DNA of 64,000 nt from CAG-826 sp964654155 (GCA_964654155.1 CAZZGL010000001.1:1-64000); one strand, 5' to 3'; shown: positions 34,156-43,456, counted from the stretch's first letter. Notes: generated by a model from the letters alone, not told the origin. Numbers and translations are program-made.

Positions 34156-35667
34156 ATGAAAAAAACAAAATTTACTTTTCTTTTAAGTTTGATTGGAGTG
34201 ATTTTAATGACAGCATGTAGTGGTAATAATAATAGAAATAAAGCTGATGGGATTTCAAATTCAGAAAATGTTTCAATGAGTGAAACTTTCTATAATCCTT
34301 TAGATTTAACAAAAGGTGTTGGTGATCCATGGCTTTATAAACATACTGATGGTTATTATTACTATACCCACAGCGCTAGTGGGGTTGTGAGGGTTACTAA
34401 AACTAAATCACCTACATTGTTGTTTGAAAATCAATTAGATGAAACAAGAACGAAAGTAATATTTAGACAAAAAAGTATTGATAGAGTTGAAATATGGGCT
34501 CCAGAAGTGTTTTTCTTTAAAGGCTATTGGTATTGTTATTTTACTGCAGCACAAGATTTATCTGTTGAAATAAACAAAGATACAAGTAGAAGAACTTATG
34601 GAATGAAAAGTAAGACTTCAGATATCTTTGGAGAATGGGAAACGGCTGTAGAAATAATGCTTCCAGATGATTATCGTTCTATAGATGCAACATTTTTTGA
34701 ATATAAAAACAAGCAATATATAGTTTATGCAGGATGGCCTAATGCATATAATGTTAATTATCGACAACATTTATATATTCAAGAATTAGAACAAGATAAT
34801 CCACTTAAAGTTGCCGCTAGTGAAACTGAAAGACACTGCATTAGTGAACCAACAAATATTTGGGAAATTGATGGGGGTACTGCCCAAAATGAAGGACCTG
34901 CTGTGACATTTGCTCCAGATGGCACACCAATTTTATTCTATAGTGGCAGCTATTCAGGTGGAGATAATTATTGTATTGCATATTTGAAATTAGAGGGAGA
35001 TAACATATTAGATGGTGATTCTTGGGTAAAATCATCAACACCTTTAATGAAAACAGATATGAGCTATAGTGAAATTATTGCCCCAGGACATAATAGTATT
35101 ATTAAATCCCCAGATGGAACTGAAGATTGGATCTGTTATCATTCAGCTAAAAAGAGCGGCTCTGGTTGGGATAGACAAGTTAGGTTACAAAAATTAGACT
35201 GGAACGGAAATACGCCTGTAGTTGAAAAAATATCTAAAGCAAGTGATGAAGTAGCTTTACCAAGCGGCGATAAAGTTACTAGATTTAAATTTGAAGCAGA
35301 GAAAGCAACATTAACTGAGGATTGCTATATTATTTCACAAGAGGGATTTGCTAGTGATGATAAAGCTGTATCTATTTCAGGTAATGGTAGTATTTCTTAT
35401 GAAGTTATGGTTCCAAAAAATGGTGGATACGCGGTAGGTGTTAGATTTGCTAATAGAGATAGCGATGAAACAAAGATTGCTATAACTATTAATAATCAAG
35501 AATATGAAGTATATGCACCAAATACTCAATATGATGATACATATTTTATAAGTTGGGTTTTTACTGATTTATATATTAAATCGGAAGGACAAAATACGAT
35601 TAACATTCAATGTAATTCATCAATTTACATAGATTGTATTATTTTAGATTATTTAGATAATATTTAG
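34156..35667 (+). CDS. GH43-like surface lipoprotein with C-terminal carbohydrate-binding domain
   Basis: Exported lipoprotein (lipobox LMTAC, Cys21). Residues 45-370 look like a five-bladed beta-propeller of the GH43 type: GVGDPWLY with the base Asp, IWAPEVFFFKGYWYCYFTA, SIDATFFEY with the second Asp, NEGPAVTF with the likely acid Glu, and PGHNSIIKSPDGTEDWICYH. The end (about 375-500) begins FEAEKATL and resembles CBM6/35-type beta-sandwich modules. GH43 enzymes release arabinose or xylose, or related sugars, from side chains. A strong AAAGGAGG site lies 12 bases after the radical enzyme gene. Confidence 0.85.
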   Translation: MKKTKFTFLLSLIGVILMTACSGNNNRNKADGISNSENVSMSETFYNPLDLTKGVGDPWLYKHTDGYYYYTHSASGVVRVTKTKSPTLLFENQLDETRTKVIFRQKSIDRVEIWAPEVFFFKGYWYCYFTAAQDLSVEINKDTSRRTYGMKSKTSDIFGEWETAVEIMLPDDYRSIDATFFEYKNKQYIVYAGWPNAYNVNYRQHLYIQELEQDNPLKVAASETERHCISEPTNIWEIDGGTAQNEGPAVTFAPDGTPILFYSGSYSGGDNYCIAYLKLEGDNILDGDSWVKSSTPLMKTDMSYSEIIAPGHNSIIKSPDGTEDWICYHSAKKSGSGWDRQVRLQKLDWNGNTPVVEKISKASDEVALPSGDKVTRFKFEAEKATLTEDCYIISQEGFASDDKAVSISGNGSISYEVMVPKNGGYAVGVRFANRDSDETKIAITINNQEYEVYAPNTQYDDTYFISWVFTDLYIKSEGQNTINIQCNSSIYIDCIILDYLDNI

Positions 35668-35675
35668 GAGGAAAA

Positions 35676-37913
35676 ATGAATAATATGAAAAAAATAAAAT
35701 ATGCAAGTATATGTCTCTTACTTAGTACGATGGTATTATTACCTTCATGTAATAAGCCAAATAATAAAGTTGAAAATTATTATGTAATTAATGTTAGTTC
35801 AATTAGAACAGAAATGTTAGTTAATACAACTACTAAATTAGAACCAGAATTTACTAATTTAGGGGAAGTCTCAAATCCTAATTATTCGGTTGAGATTAAA
35901 CTTAATGATAAAGATATTACTACAACTGTTTACAATTCTTCAACAAAAGAATTTTCACCAACTACAATAGGTAGTTATGTTATAACTTTTAAAGTTTTAA
36001 ATGATGATAATAGCGTATATGTTACAAGTGAAGGTAAAAGCTTTATTCAAACAATTACAATTGAAGTTGTCCGTCAAAGTTTTGCCCCAAGAAATAATGC
36101 TGGTTCAGATGTTAGTATAAGTGATGATGGTATTATCACATTTGGTTCATCATATAGCCAAGGTTCAAGTACAAAACTTACTTCTAATCAATATAAAGTA
36201 ACTGGAGTTACCTTCGAAGGTAGTTATTCAATTACTTATGATTTAAAGAATATTAAATATGATTCAGTGTATAGTGATCCTGCTTTATATTTTGGTTGGG
36301 TTCGAAACAGAAATGAAAATAATGATGACTCAATTAAATTATCAAGCGGAAATGGAACAATGGCAGCATGGATTTGGTCTGATAGTGGTTCATTAGCGGA
36401 TTTATCAGTTAATAGAAATCAAGGTTGGGCACCTGGTGGTTGGTATAATGCTCCAGGTAGCATTACTAACGGATCACCTTTAGCAGGTGATCATACAATT
36501 ACTTTTGAACGCTATGTTAATGCAGAAAAAAATACCGCAGTTTATGGAATTATTTTTGATGGAGTTCCATATACATATTTAAATGTCGGTTCAAATTATA
36601 CTGATGTTTTAACTAATGTTTGGGTTGAAACTAATAATACAAGTGGTTCAATCGGAGTTAAAGAATATAAATCAATTTCAGATACTCAAGCACCAACTAT
36701 TAGCATGGATTTTGGAGATAGTAATTTTGTCGTTGGTGATACGATTAATTTTAAGAGTAGAACAACTGTTAGTGATGATTCTGCTTATTCAAGTATTTTA
36801 ACACCAACATATCAAGTATTTGACGCTAATAATGAGGAACAAGTAGTGGATAATGGAACATTTACACCTGCTGAAAGCGGAACATATACGGTAGTAGCAA
36901 GTGTTAATGATTTAGGAATGAATAAAGCTAGTACTAAAACAACTTTCACAGTTAGTGAAGCAGATATAAGTGGAACTGTTATTGATGTTACAGAAACTTC
37001 TTCTGTTGCAATGCCTAATAGTGGAATTATCCTATACTATAGCGCTATAAAAGGTGAAACAGAAGTCGATATTAAATCAATCAAAGCATTTAAAGATAAT
37101 AAAGATGTTACAGAATCGACATTATTTACTTATACATCAAAAGATAGAAAAATGTCTTATCAATATTTTAAAGCTCCAGCAGGAAATTATAAATTGGTAT
37201 TCGAAGCTGAAGACGGTACAACAAAAGAAAAAGAAATTAGTGTAAGTGAGACAAATACAACAGTTTATGGTTATACATATTATGATATCGGCACTCTTAT
37301 TTATGAAGATAAGTTTATTGTCGGAAAAGATACTATTATTTATACAAATAACAATAGTAGTGATAAACAAACTGTTAAATTAGGAAAAGGATTTAATGAT
37401 ATATATAACTGGACAATTGAGTTTGATGTAACTGACTTATCATATTCTGCACAAGGTAAATTCTTCATTACAAAGAATACTTTAAATTCTGAGGGTAATA
37501 GTATTGGTTGGGAAGATTTGACTATTGGTGGACAATGTAAAGCTGATGGTTCATTAGATTTCTGGGGATATGAGTGCTCTGTTTTAGGATCTGGTTGGGT
37601 TTCTTATCAATGGAGAAGTAATTGGCAAGCACCAGTAACAACAGAATTTATGCCTGATCCAAATGATAATACTAAGGGTTGTGGAAGACCAGCTGATGCA
37701 TATTCTCAATATGGTGATGGTACACATTCTTATAAAATAGTGTGTTCAATGGATGAATCAACTAATGTTGTTACATATAAGTACTACATTGATAATGAAC
37801 TAGAAGTTATTCATGTTACAGCAGCGGATCATAATGATGGAAATGGTATCGATTTTATTCAATTCTCTGGTCAATATTTTAACGGTATTGTTTCGAATAT
37901 TAAGTTTTATTAA
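35676..37913 (+). CDS. lectin-like surface lipoprotein
   Basis: Exported lipoprotein (lipobox LLPSC, Cys25), 745 aa, with no catalytic family recognised. A cadherin/Ig-like segment is followed by a beta-sandwich domain near 130-330 (SYSITYDLKNI…ALYFGWVRNRN). A second Ig-like module with TISMDFGDS…GDTINFKSRTTV lies near 338-425. A C-terminal concanavalin-like domain begins with WTIEFDVTDLSYSAQGKFFI and ends in IDFIQFSGQYFNGIVSNIKFY. The two sandwich domains appear related. Eight bases after the GH43-like gene, it probably holds glycan at the cell surface. Confidence 0.7.
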   Translation: MNNMKKIKYASICLLLSTMVLLPSCNKPNNKVENYYVINVSSIRTEMLVNTTTKLEPEFTNLGEVSNPNYSVEIKLNDKDITTTVYNSSTKEFSPTTIGSYVITFKVLNDDNSVYVTSEGKSFIQTITIEVVRQSFAPRNNAGSDVSISDDGIITFGSSYSQGSSTKLTSNQYKVTGVTFEGSYSITYDLKNIKYDSVYSDPALYFGWVRNRNENNDDSIKLSSGNGTMAAWIWSDSGSLADLSVNRNQGWAPGGWYNAPGSITNGSPLAGDHTITFERYVNAEKNTAVYGIIFDGVPYTYLNVGSNYTDVLTNVWVETNNTSGSIGVKEYKSISDTQAPTISMDFGDSNFVVGDTINFKSRTTVSDDSAYSSILTPTYQVFDANNEEQVVDNGTFTPAESGTYTVVASVNDLGMNKASTKTTFTVSEADISGTVIDVTETSSVAMPNSGIILYYSAIKGETEVDIKSIKAFKDNKDVTESTLFTYTSKDRKMSYQYFKAPAGNYKLVFEAEDGTTKEKEISVSETNTTVYGYTYYDIGTLIYEDKFIVGKDTIIYTNNNSSDKQTVKLGKGFNDIYNWTIEFDVTDLSYSAQGKFFITKNTLNSEGNSIGWEDLTIGGQCKADGSLDFWGYECSVLGSGWVSYQWRSNWQAPVTTEFMPDPNDNTKGCGRPADAYSQYGDGTHSYKIVCSMDESTNVVTYKYYIDNELEVIHVTAADHNDGNGIDFIQFSGQYFNGIVSNIKFY

Positions 37914-37934
37914 TTGATAAAAATTTTTATGTCA

Positions 37935-37948
37935 TAAAAGCGCTTTCT
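37935..37948 (+). promoter_or_regulatory. cre-like site upstream of the sugar importer
   Basis: TAAAAGCGCTTTCT differs from TGWAARCGYTWNCW only at position 2 and contains the full AAGCGCTTT core. It lies just after the lectin-like gene and before the importer genes, consistent with catabolite control. Confidence 0.45.
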
Positions 37949-37994
37949 TTAAGTGCATAAAAATAATTGATTTTTCTTGAATGGAGATAGTTTA

Positions 37995-38147
37995 TAGGAG
38001 TCCTGTCAAGAAAAAGAGCATATTTATGTTTAGAAATATTATTTCTTCTGGTAATGTGCAAAAATTCTTATAAATTAAGAAAAATATCCTAATTTATATT
38101 TGTAAAATATGAATTAATGGACTCCTAATTTTAATTTTACAAGGAGG
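37995..38147 (+). ncRNA. structured intercistronic leader, possible translational switch
   Basis: TAGGAGTCC (37995-38003) and GGACTCCTA (38119-38127) form a 9-bp closing stem. Inside are arm P2, GCATATT (38018-38024) with AATGTGC (38053-38059) plus an AGAAAT/ATTTCT hairpin, and arm P3, TATAAATTA (38069-38077) with TAATTTATA (38090-38098). The result is a three-way junction. CTCCT at 38122-38126 can instead pair with AGGAG (38142-38146), the ribosome site of the next gene. No known riboswitch class is recognised. The ends could also be inverted repeats of a small mobile element. Confidence 0.5.
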
Positions 38148-38154
38148 ATATCTT

Positions 38155-39744
38155 ATGCGTAAAAATAAAATAAAATTGATTGGTAGTTTCCTTTTATTTG
38201 TATTAGCTAGTTGTGGTGGTAGTACAACTAATACCGAAGGAAGAACTACGGTTACGTTATGGGGCTGGGGTGACCAAGCAGAGATTCAAGTTTTTAGTGA
38301 TTTACTCCAAGAGTACAATAATAATAATCAAGATGGAATTTATGTTAATTTCGTTAAAAAACCATCTTCAAGTTATTACTCATCTTTAGAAACGAATTTA
38401 ACTGGAAGACAAGCTCCAGATTTATTTTATGTTGGCGATTCAATGGTAAAAAGATACGCAAATGCGGACTATCTAGAGGATTTAACGCCATATATTAATA
38501 AAAGTTCAAAAATTGATACTAATGATATATGGCCATCGTTAATGGAAAGATTTCAATTTGATGCAAATACTTACCAACATGATGATCAAGCTGAAATTTG
38601 GGGATTACCTAAAGATAATGGCTCAACAGTGATTTTTTATAATCAAGATGCTTTTGAAGCACAAGGAATAAAAATAATTAGCGCTAAAGACGATGATGGC
38701 GATGGATATGTAACCGTTAATGGTGAAAATTATAAAGCAGTAGGTTATGATTCTACAAATAAAGTTTTTAACAATAAAATTGCGATGACTTTTGAGGAGT
38801 TAGAAGAAATATCAACCTTGCTAGTACATAACACCGCTCTTGCGAGCAAACATCAAACTAAATGGAGCTTTTATTCAAGTTGGTGGTTCTTTGCTGGCTG
38901 GTCTGTTGGCGGAGATTGTATTCAATTTAAAGAAACAGATGACCCAACATATAATGGTGGATATTGGGAATTTACTTTAGATGATAAAAATCCAAATTAT
39001 AGAGTTTTAAAAGATGTAACAATTAATAATCATCATTATTCTAAAAATTCTTTTATTGACTATTATGATTTAGAATATATGGTTACATATGATAAAAAGG
39101 ATGAATTAATTAGCAATGGAACTTTGGTTGAATTACCTTCAATTTTTGAAATGTTTGAATATTGGATTAATATGTTTTACGAAGGAATATCACCAAAGCC
39201 AGAAGATATTAGTAATTCATTAGCTTTATTTACGAATCAAGAAGTTGCAATGTATGTAACTGGTCGTTATGATGTTGTTGAATTTAGAAAAAATGCTAAT
39301 TTTAATTGGGATTGTGCGCCACTTCCAAGGTATAAAGATGGTGTTTCTGCAGGTCATAGCGGTTCAATGTGCCTGTCTATGTCTAAAAAATCACAAAATA
39401 AAGAAAATGCTTTTAAAATAATGGAATATTTATGTGGTGTAGAAGGACAAGATGCTTTAGCAGAGACTGGTTTTAATGTTCCTTCACAAATGAGCTTAGC
39501 ATATGATAAAGAAAAAAACTTCTTGGCTAGTAATTTAAGACCATATAATAATGAAGTGTTTTTAGATGCCGCAAAAGTTCAAAAGGGTGGAGACTGGACA
39601 TATTTAAAAGATGATGCCTGGATTAATATATGGGCACCAACATTAAATGGAGATGTTTTAAACGGCGTTCAAACAACATCACAATTGTTTAGTAAATATA
39701 AAACAAGAGTTAATGAAGCTTTGAAAAAATATACAGAAAGATAG
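38155..39744 (+). CDS. sugar ABC transporter, substrate-binding lipoprotein
   Basis: Extracellular solute-binding protein family 1 (carbohydrate type). Signal peptide with lipobox VLASC, Cys20. VTLWGWGDQAEIQVFSDLLQEYN and TGRQAPDLFYVGDS are the N-lobe start, and the C-lobe has NQEVAMYVTGRYDVVEFR, CAPLPRYKDG and GHSGSMCLSMSKKSQNKENAFKIMEYL. Length 529 aa is somewhat long. AAGGAGG, eight bases before ATG, is the site that the upstream leader could mask. Two permeases and an ATPase follow directly. Confidence 0.92.
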   Translation: MRKNKIKLIGSFLLFVLASCGGSTTNTEGRTTVTLWGWGDQAEIQVFSDLLQEYNNNNQDGIYVNFVKKPSSSYYSSLETNLTGRQAPDLFYVGDSMVKRYANADYLEDLTPYINKSSKIDTNDIWPSLMERFQFDANTYQHDDQAEIWGLPKDNGSTVIFYNQDAFEAQGIKIISAKDDDGDGYVTVNGENYKAVGYDSTNKVFNNKIAMTFEELEEISTLLVHNTALASKHQTKWSFYSSWWFFAGWSVGGDCIQFKETDDPTYNGGYWEFTLDDKNPNYRVLKDVTINNHHYSKNSFIDYYDLEYMVTYDKKDELISNGTLVELPSIFEMFEYWINMFYEGISPKPEDISNSLALFTNQEVAMYVTGRYDVVEFRKNANFNWDCAPLPRYKDGVSAGHSGSMCLSMSKKSQNKENAFKIMEYLCGVEGQDALAETGFNVPSQMSLAYDKEKNFLASNLRPYNNEVFLDAAKVQKGGDWTYLKDDAWINIWAPTLNGDVLNGVQTTSQLFSKYKTRVNEALKKYTER

Positions 39745-39750
39745 AATTAT

Positions 39751-40722
39751 ATGGAATTGTTGAATAAAAATAGTAAAAAGCATAAGATAAAAACTCATGA
39801 TCATAGTGAACAATTTTATGGTATGCTTTTTGCTGCCATCCCAATAGTGGGCTTTGTCTTATTTGGAATAATCCCATTAATTATTAGCTTAATAATGTCG
39901 TTTAATGATGTTCCATCTTTTAGTATTCAGGAAATACATAAATTTACAACAGGTAGTATTTTTACTAATTATATTGAAATATTTAAAGATGAAAAATTTT
40001 ATTTATCAATATTAAATACATTAAAAGCGATGATAGCTTTGCCTATTTCAATGATTATTGGTTTAGTTTTAGCGGTTATTTTACAACAGCCTTTAAAAGG
40101 AAGTAAATTGTTTAGAACTATATTTTTTATACCTTATGTTTGTTCAATTGTTGCCGTAACATTGATGTGGCGTACAATGTTAGACAAGAATTATGGAATT
40201 ATAAATCAATTCTTAGGATTATTTAACATTGAGCCGATTGCGTGGTTAACAAATCCTGACTATTTTATGACTGCAATGATAATTATGATTACTTGGTGTA
40301 GTGTCGGATTTAATTTAATTTTATATAGTGCGGCGCTAACTGGTATATCTCCATCTGTTTATGAAGCAGCGGAGATGGATGGTGCAGGAACATTTAGAAA
40401 ATTCTTTAAGATAACATTACCTTTATTATCTCCGACAACCTTTTATTTACTAATTATAGGCATGATTGGATCATTACAAGAATTTGCAAGATTTCAATCA
40501 ATAAATGCTGTAAATAGTAATTTGATATCTCCAACAGGTCCAAATGATAGTGGCTTAACAATTGTTTTCTATTTATATAACAAAGCCTTTGGAGAAGCGG
40601 GAGGATTAGGCAAAGCAGCTGCAGTGTCATGGGTATTGACTATTGTGACAATTGTTTTAACAGCAATTAATTTTATAGGTTCAAAGAAGTGGGTGTATTC
40701 AAGTGACAAGAAATCTAACTAA
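39751..40722 (+). CDS. sugar ABC transporter permease (MalF/UgpA type)
   Basis: Inner-membrane permease with six predicted helices, beginning AIPIVGFVLFGIIPLIISLIM after a charged 30-residue N-terminus. The EAA loop is YEAAEMDGAGTFRKFFKITLPLLSPTTFY, the MalF-type motif. Length 323 aa is normal. The start is six bases after the binding-protein stop; the ribosome site is weak, so coupling is likely. Its 3' end overlaps the next permease by 20 bases. Confidence 0.93.
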   Translation: MELLNKNSKKHKIKTHDHSEQFYGMLFAAIPIVGFVLFGIIPLIISLIMSFNDVPSFSIQEIHKFTTGSIFTNYIEIFKDEKFYLSILNTLKAMIALPISMIIGLVLAVILQQPLKGSKLFRTIFFIPYVCSIVAVTLMWRTMLDKNYGIINQFLGLFNIEPIAWLTNPDYFMTAMIIMITWCSVGFNLILYSAALTGISPSVYEAAEMDGAGTFRKFFKITLPLLSPTTFYLLIIGMIGSLQEFARFQSINAVNSNLISPTGPNDSGLTIVFYLYNKAFGEAGGLGKAAAVSWVLTIVTIVLTAINFIGSKKWVYSSDKKSN

Positions 40723-41569
40723 AAAAGTAATTAGTTATATAATTTTGATTATATTTACTTTAATATATTTAATTCCTTTTTATATTGTTTTTATAACATC
40801 AATTAAAGCAAACAATCAAATTGCAACACAGAATCCTTTTATTTGGTTTCCAAGTGCTGAACAATTAGGATTTCAAGGATATAAAGATATTTTTGAAACA
40901 TATACAATATTTGAAACTGGGGAAAGTATGATTTTAGTAGGCTTAAAAAATACAATTATCATTATGATTCCAGTTATTATTGGAGGTATGTTTTCTTCAT
41001 CAATTGCGGCGTATGCATATGCTAAATTAAAATTTAAAGGTAAAAAAATAATGTTTGGAATATTGATGTTTTCGATGATGCTACCTTCAATTATTTTGTT
41101 GATTCCTTCATATTTTATGTACGATAATTTAGGTATTACGGAAAGCTTTCCATTTTTCCCTTTAATTATTCCTCCAATGTTTGGAAGTGCAACATGTGTT
41201 TTCTTTTTAAAAGGGTATTATGAATCAATACCAAACGATTTGCTAGATAGCGCTAAAATGGATGGATTAAGCTATGGAAAAACTTTTTTTAAAGTTATCC
41301 TTCCGCTTGCAAAACCGGCAATTTTTGCGCAAGCGTTATTGGGAATAGTTGCGTGCTATAATGACTATCTTTTACCATTAACATATTTGGTTAATGAAAA
41401 AGATTATACTTTACAAATTGCATTACAAATGTTCTCTACTGGAAATAACAATAATTTGCCAACGGTAATGGCAGGAGCGGTAATATCGATTTTACCAATC
41501 TTAATTTTATATTTCTGTTTGCAAAAATATTTTATCAGCGGTTTAACTACATCTGGAATTAAGGGGTAA
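40703..41569 (+). CDS. sugar ABC transporter permease (MalG/UgpE type)
   Basis: Second permease, six helices, 288 aa. Typical MalG-type features are IIFTLIYLIPFYIVFITSIKAN at the N-terminus, SSIAAYAYAKLKFKGKK and the EAA loop DSAKMDGLSYGKTFFKVILPLAKPAI. It ends LQKYFISGLTTSGIKG, a hallmark of this class. The start is GTG at 40703, preceded by GGGTG and overlapping the previous gene, so translation is coupled. Confidence 0.93.
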   Translation: MTRNLTKKVISYIILIIFTLIYLIPFYIVFITSIKANNQIATQNPFIWFPSAEQLGFQGYKDIFETYTIFETGESMILVGLKNTIIIMIPVIIGGMFSSSIAAYAYAKLKFKGKKIMFGILMFSMMLPSIILLIPSYFMYDNLGITESFPFFPLIIPPMFGSATCVFFLKGYYESIPNDLLDSAKMDGLSYGKTFFKVILPLAKPAIFAQALLGIVACYNDYLLPLTYLVNEKDYTLQIALQMFSTGNNNNLPTVMAGAVISILPILILYFCLQKYFISGLTTSGIKG

Positions 41570-41575
41570 AATAAA

Positions 41576-43030
41576 ATGAAAAATACAAAAAAAGAAACAA
41601 AATTAATTAACAAGCAAATAAAAAGAGAAAAAATTCGTATACATAATCAAATGGTTAAAAGACAAAAAGAAAGTCTTTCTTTAGAAAAAATTGCTCCTTC
41701 TGATTCATTTATTTCTTTACAACATATTAATAAAATATATGATAATCATATTCAAGCGGTTTATGATTTTAATCTTGAAATAAAAGAAAAGGAATTTATT
41801 GTTTTTGTAGGACCATCTGGATGTGGAAAATCAACAACTTTGCGAATGATTGCAGGATTAGAAAATATTACTTATGGTGATTTGTATATTGATGGAGTTT
41901 ATTCTAACGCTGTTCAAGCAAAAAATAGAAATATTGCGATGGTTTTTCAAAGTTATGCGTTATATCCTCATTTAAGTGTCTATGAAAATATGGCGTTTAG
42001 TTTAAAAATACAAAGATTACCAAAGGCAGAAATTGATAGCAGAATTAAAAAAACTGCAGAAATATTAGAACTTACGGATTATTTAGATCGTAAACCGAAT
42101 GCTTTAAGTGGTGGTCAATGTCAAAGAGTGGCCTTAGGAAGAGCTATAGTAAGAGATAGTAAGATATTTTTAATGGATGAGCCTTTAAGTAATTTAGATG
42201 CGAAGCTTCGTGTTTCAATGCGTAGTGAAATTATTAAATTGCATAAAGATTTAAATGCTACGACAATATATGTTACACACGACCAAACTGAAGCAATGAC
42301 TATGGCAACAAGAATCGTTGTTATGAATAAAGGTTACATTCAACAAATTGGTACTCCACAAGAAATTTATAATCAACCTGCGAATACATTTGTTGCTACT
42401 TTTATTGGTTCACCATCAATGAATTTAATAGATATAAAATGTTCCGATAAATTAATTTTTGATAATGGTTATAAGATTGATTTAACAATTGAGCAAAGAA
42501 ACACTATTTTTGATTTTATAAAGAATGGCTTAAATGATGCTAAATTAGAATTAGCTTCAATTGAAGAAAATAATACTGAAAAAATTGAGCTTTTAAGAAA
42601 AATTGAGACAATTAAAAGCTTATCTGAAATTAAAAATTCTTTACAAGAAATTAAAAAAATTGAATATGAAATCGAGATTCTTGACAAGGCAAATGAGAGG
42701 AGAACTGAATTATTAAATATCATTAATCAATATGAAGAAATGATAGAAAAAAATGAGATAAAATTAATATTTGGTATTCGCCCTGATGAAATTTATGAAA
42801 CATCAGAAATTAGTAAAAAAGTTGAGCCATCTCAATCATTTAAGATTACTGTAAATATTGCAGAACTTCTAGGAAATCAATATTATATTCATACGAAATT
42901 TAGTAATACAGATATCATTTTTATTACACCTGCAGATAGAATTATTAACAATAATGATGAAATTGAAGTTATTGTTAATAAGAAAAAATATCATGTGTTT
43001 GATTCTGTTACAAAGAAGTTAATTTATTAA
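41576..43030 (+). CDS. sugar ABC transporter ATPase (MalK/UgpC type) with insertion
   Basis: Energises the sugar importer. Walker A GPSGCGKST is at 79-87, Q-loop FQSYALYPHLSVYENM, signature LSGGQCQR, Walker B IFLMDEPLSNLDAKLR. An unusual basic N-terminal extension of about 45 residues precedes the ABC domain. The regulatory C-terminal domain (FIGSPSMNLID … FGIRPDEIYE) is interrupted by a helical insertion of about 100 residues (about 300-395). Length is 484 aa against about 370. Many bacteria share one MsmK-like ATPase; here it is encoded in the locus. Confidence 0.93.
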   Translation: MKNTKKETKLINKQIKREKIRIHNQMVKRQKESLSLEKIAPSDSFISLQHINKIYDNHIQAVYDFNLEIKEKEFIVFVGPSGCGKSTTLRMIAGLENITYGDLYIDGVYSNAVQAKNRNIAMVFQSYALYPHLSVYENMAFSLKIQRLPKAEIDSRIKKTAEILELTDYLDRKPNALSGGQCQRVALGRAIVRDSKIFLMDEPLSNLDAKLRVSMRSEIIKLHKDLNATTIYVTHDQTEAMTMATRIVVMNKGYIQQIGTPQEIYNQPANTFVATFIGSPSMNLIDIKCSDKLIFDNGYKIDLTIEQRNTIFDFIKNGLNDAKLELASIEENNTEKIELLRKIETIKSLSEIKNSLQEIKKIEYEIEILDKANERRTELLNIINQYEEMIEKNEIKLIFGIRPDEIYETSEISKKVEPSQSFKITVNIAELLGNQYYIHTKFSNTDIIFITPADRIINNNDEIEVIVNKKKYHVFDSVTKKLIY

Positions 43031-43098
43031 TCATTTAAGACCGGTAATTGTGTACAAATAAAATAAAATTGAGTACAAGAATATAGCAAATAAGGAAC

Positions 43099-43140
43099 AA
43101 ATAAGGAACGAAAAATATTAACTTTTGTTCCTTATTTTGC
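43099..43140 (+). terminator. terminator of the glycan locus
   Basis: AAATAAGGAAC (43099-43109) pairs with GTTCCTTATTT (43127-43137), followed by T. The left arm is part of a direct repeat of AAATAAGGAAC (43088-43109). The stretch 43141-43289 beyond it shows no gene or clear signal. Confidence 0.7.
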
Positions 43141-43289
43141 CATAAATATCTGGTTTTAGGAGACAACCTTATTTTGGTAGTGTTAAAACTGAAGATGTTT
43201 TTTATACTCGAAAATTTAAATTGATATGTGAAAAGTTTATAAATTATTTTTTTCTATTTGTTTTTTATTTAATTGAGCTTTAATTGAGC

Positions 43290-43313
43290 CTTTGTAACAA
43301 AGCCGTAACGGCT
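43290..43313. promoter_or_regulatory. two overlapping palindromes upstream of the nusA promoter
   Basis: CTTTGTAACAAAG (43290-43302) and AGCCGTAACGGCT (43301-43313) are each palindromic around a central base and share the core GTAAC. They sit 23 bases before the -35 box. A dimeric regulator could bind, but none is identified. Confidence 0.35.
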
Positions 43314-43335
43314 ATGACAAAAATTAAGAAAAGTA

Positions 43336-43364
43336 TTGCAATATTAACTTGCAGCGCATATAAT
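43336..43364 (+). promoter_or_regulatory. promoter of the rimP-nusA-infB operon
   Basis: TTGCAA (43336-43341) and a perfect TATAAT (43359-43364) are separated by 17 bases. Expected start near 43371, giving a leader of about 86 bases. Confidence 0.75.
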
Positions 43365-43373
43365 ATCTGTGTT

Positions 43374-43435
43374 AAATGACTTGGTCATTTGATGTCTATA
43401 TGTTTTTAGCGAGTGAGGAAAAACCTCACTCTTTC
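43374..43435 (+). promoter_or_regulatory. leader hairpins of the nusA operon, possible attenuator
   Basis: First hairpin AAATGAC (43374-43380) / GTCATTT (43384-43390). Second hairpin GAGTGAGG (43411-43418) / CCTCACTC (43424-43431) is followed by TTTCT, a terminator-like outline with a short U-tract. Both lie between the promoter and rimP, so partial termination could tune nusA expression. Confidence 0.5.
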
Positions 43436-43456
43436 TATTGAAATGGAGGAAATTTA

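Noticed and set aside
37995..38147. Purine or TPP riboswitch
   Set aside because: The three-way junction lacks the conserved loop and junction sequences of those classes as I know them.
43099..43137. CRISPR-like repeat from the AAATAAGGAAC duplication
   Set aside because: Only two adjacent copies without spacers; the arms form a terminator.
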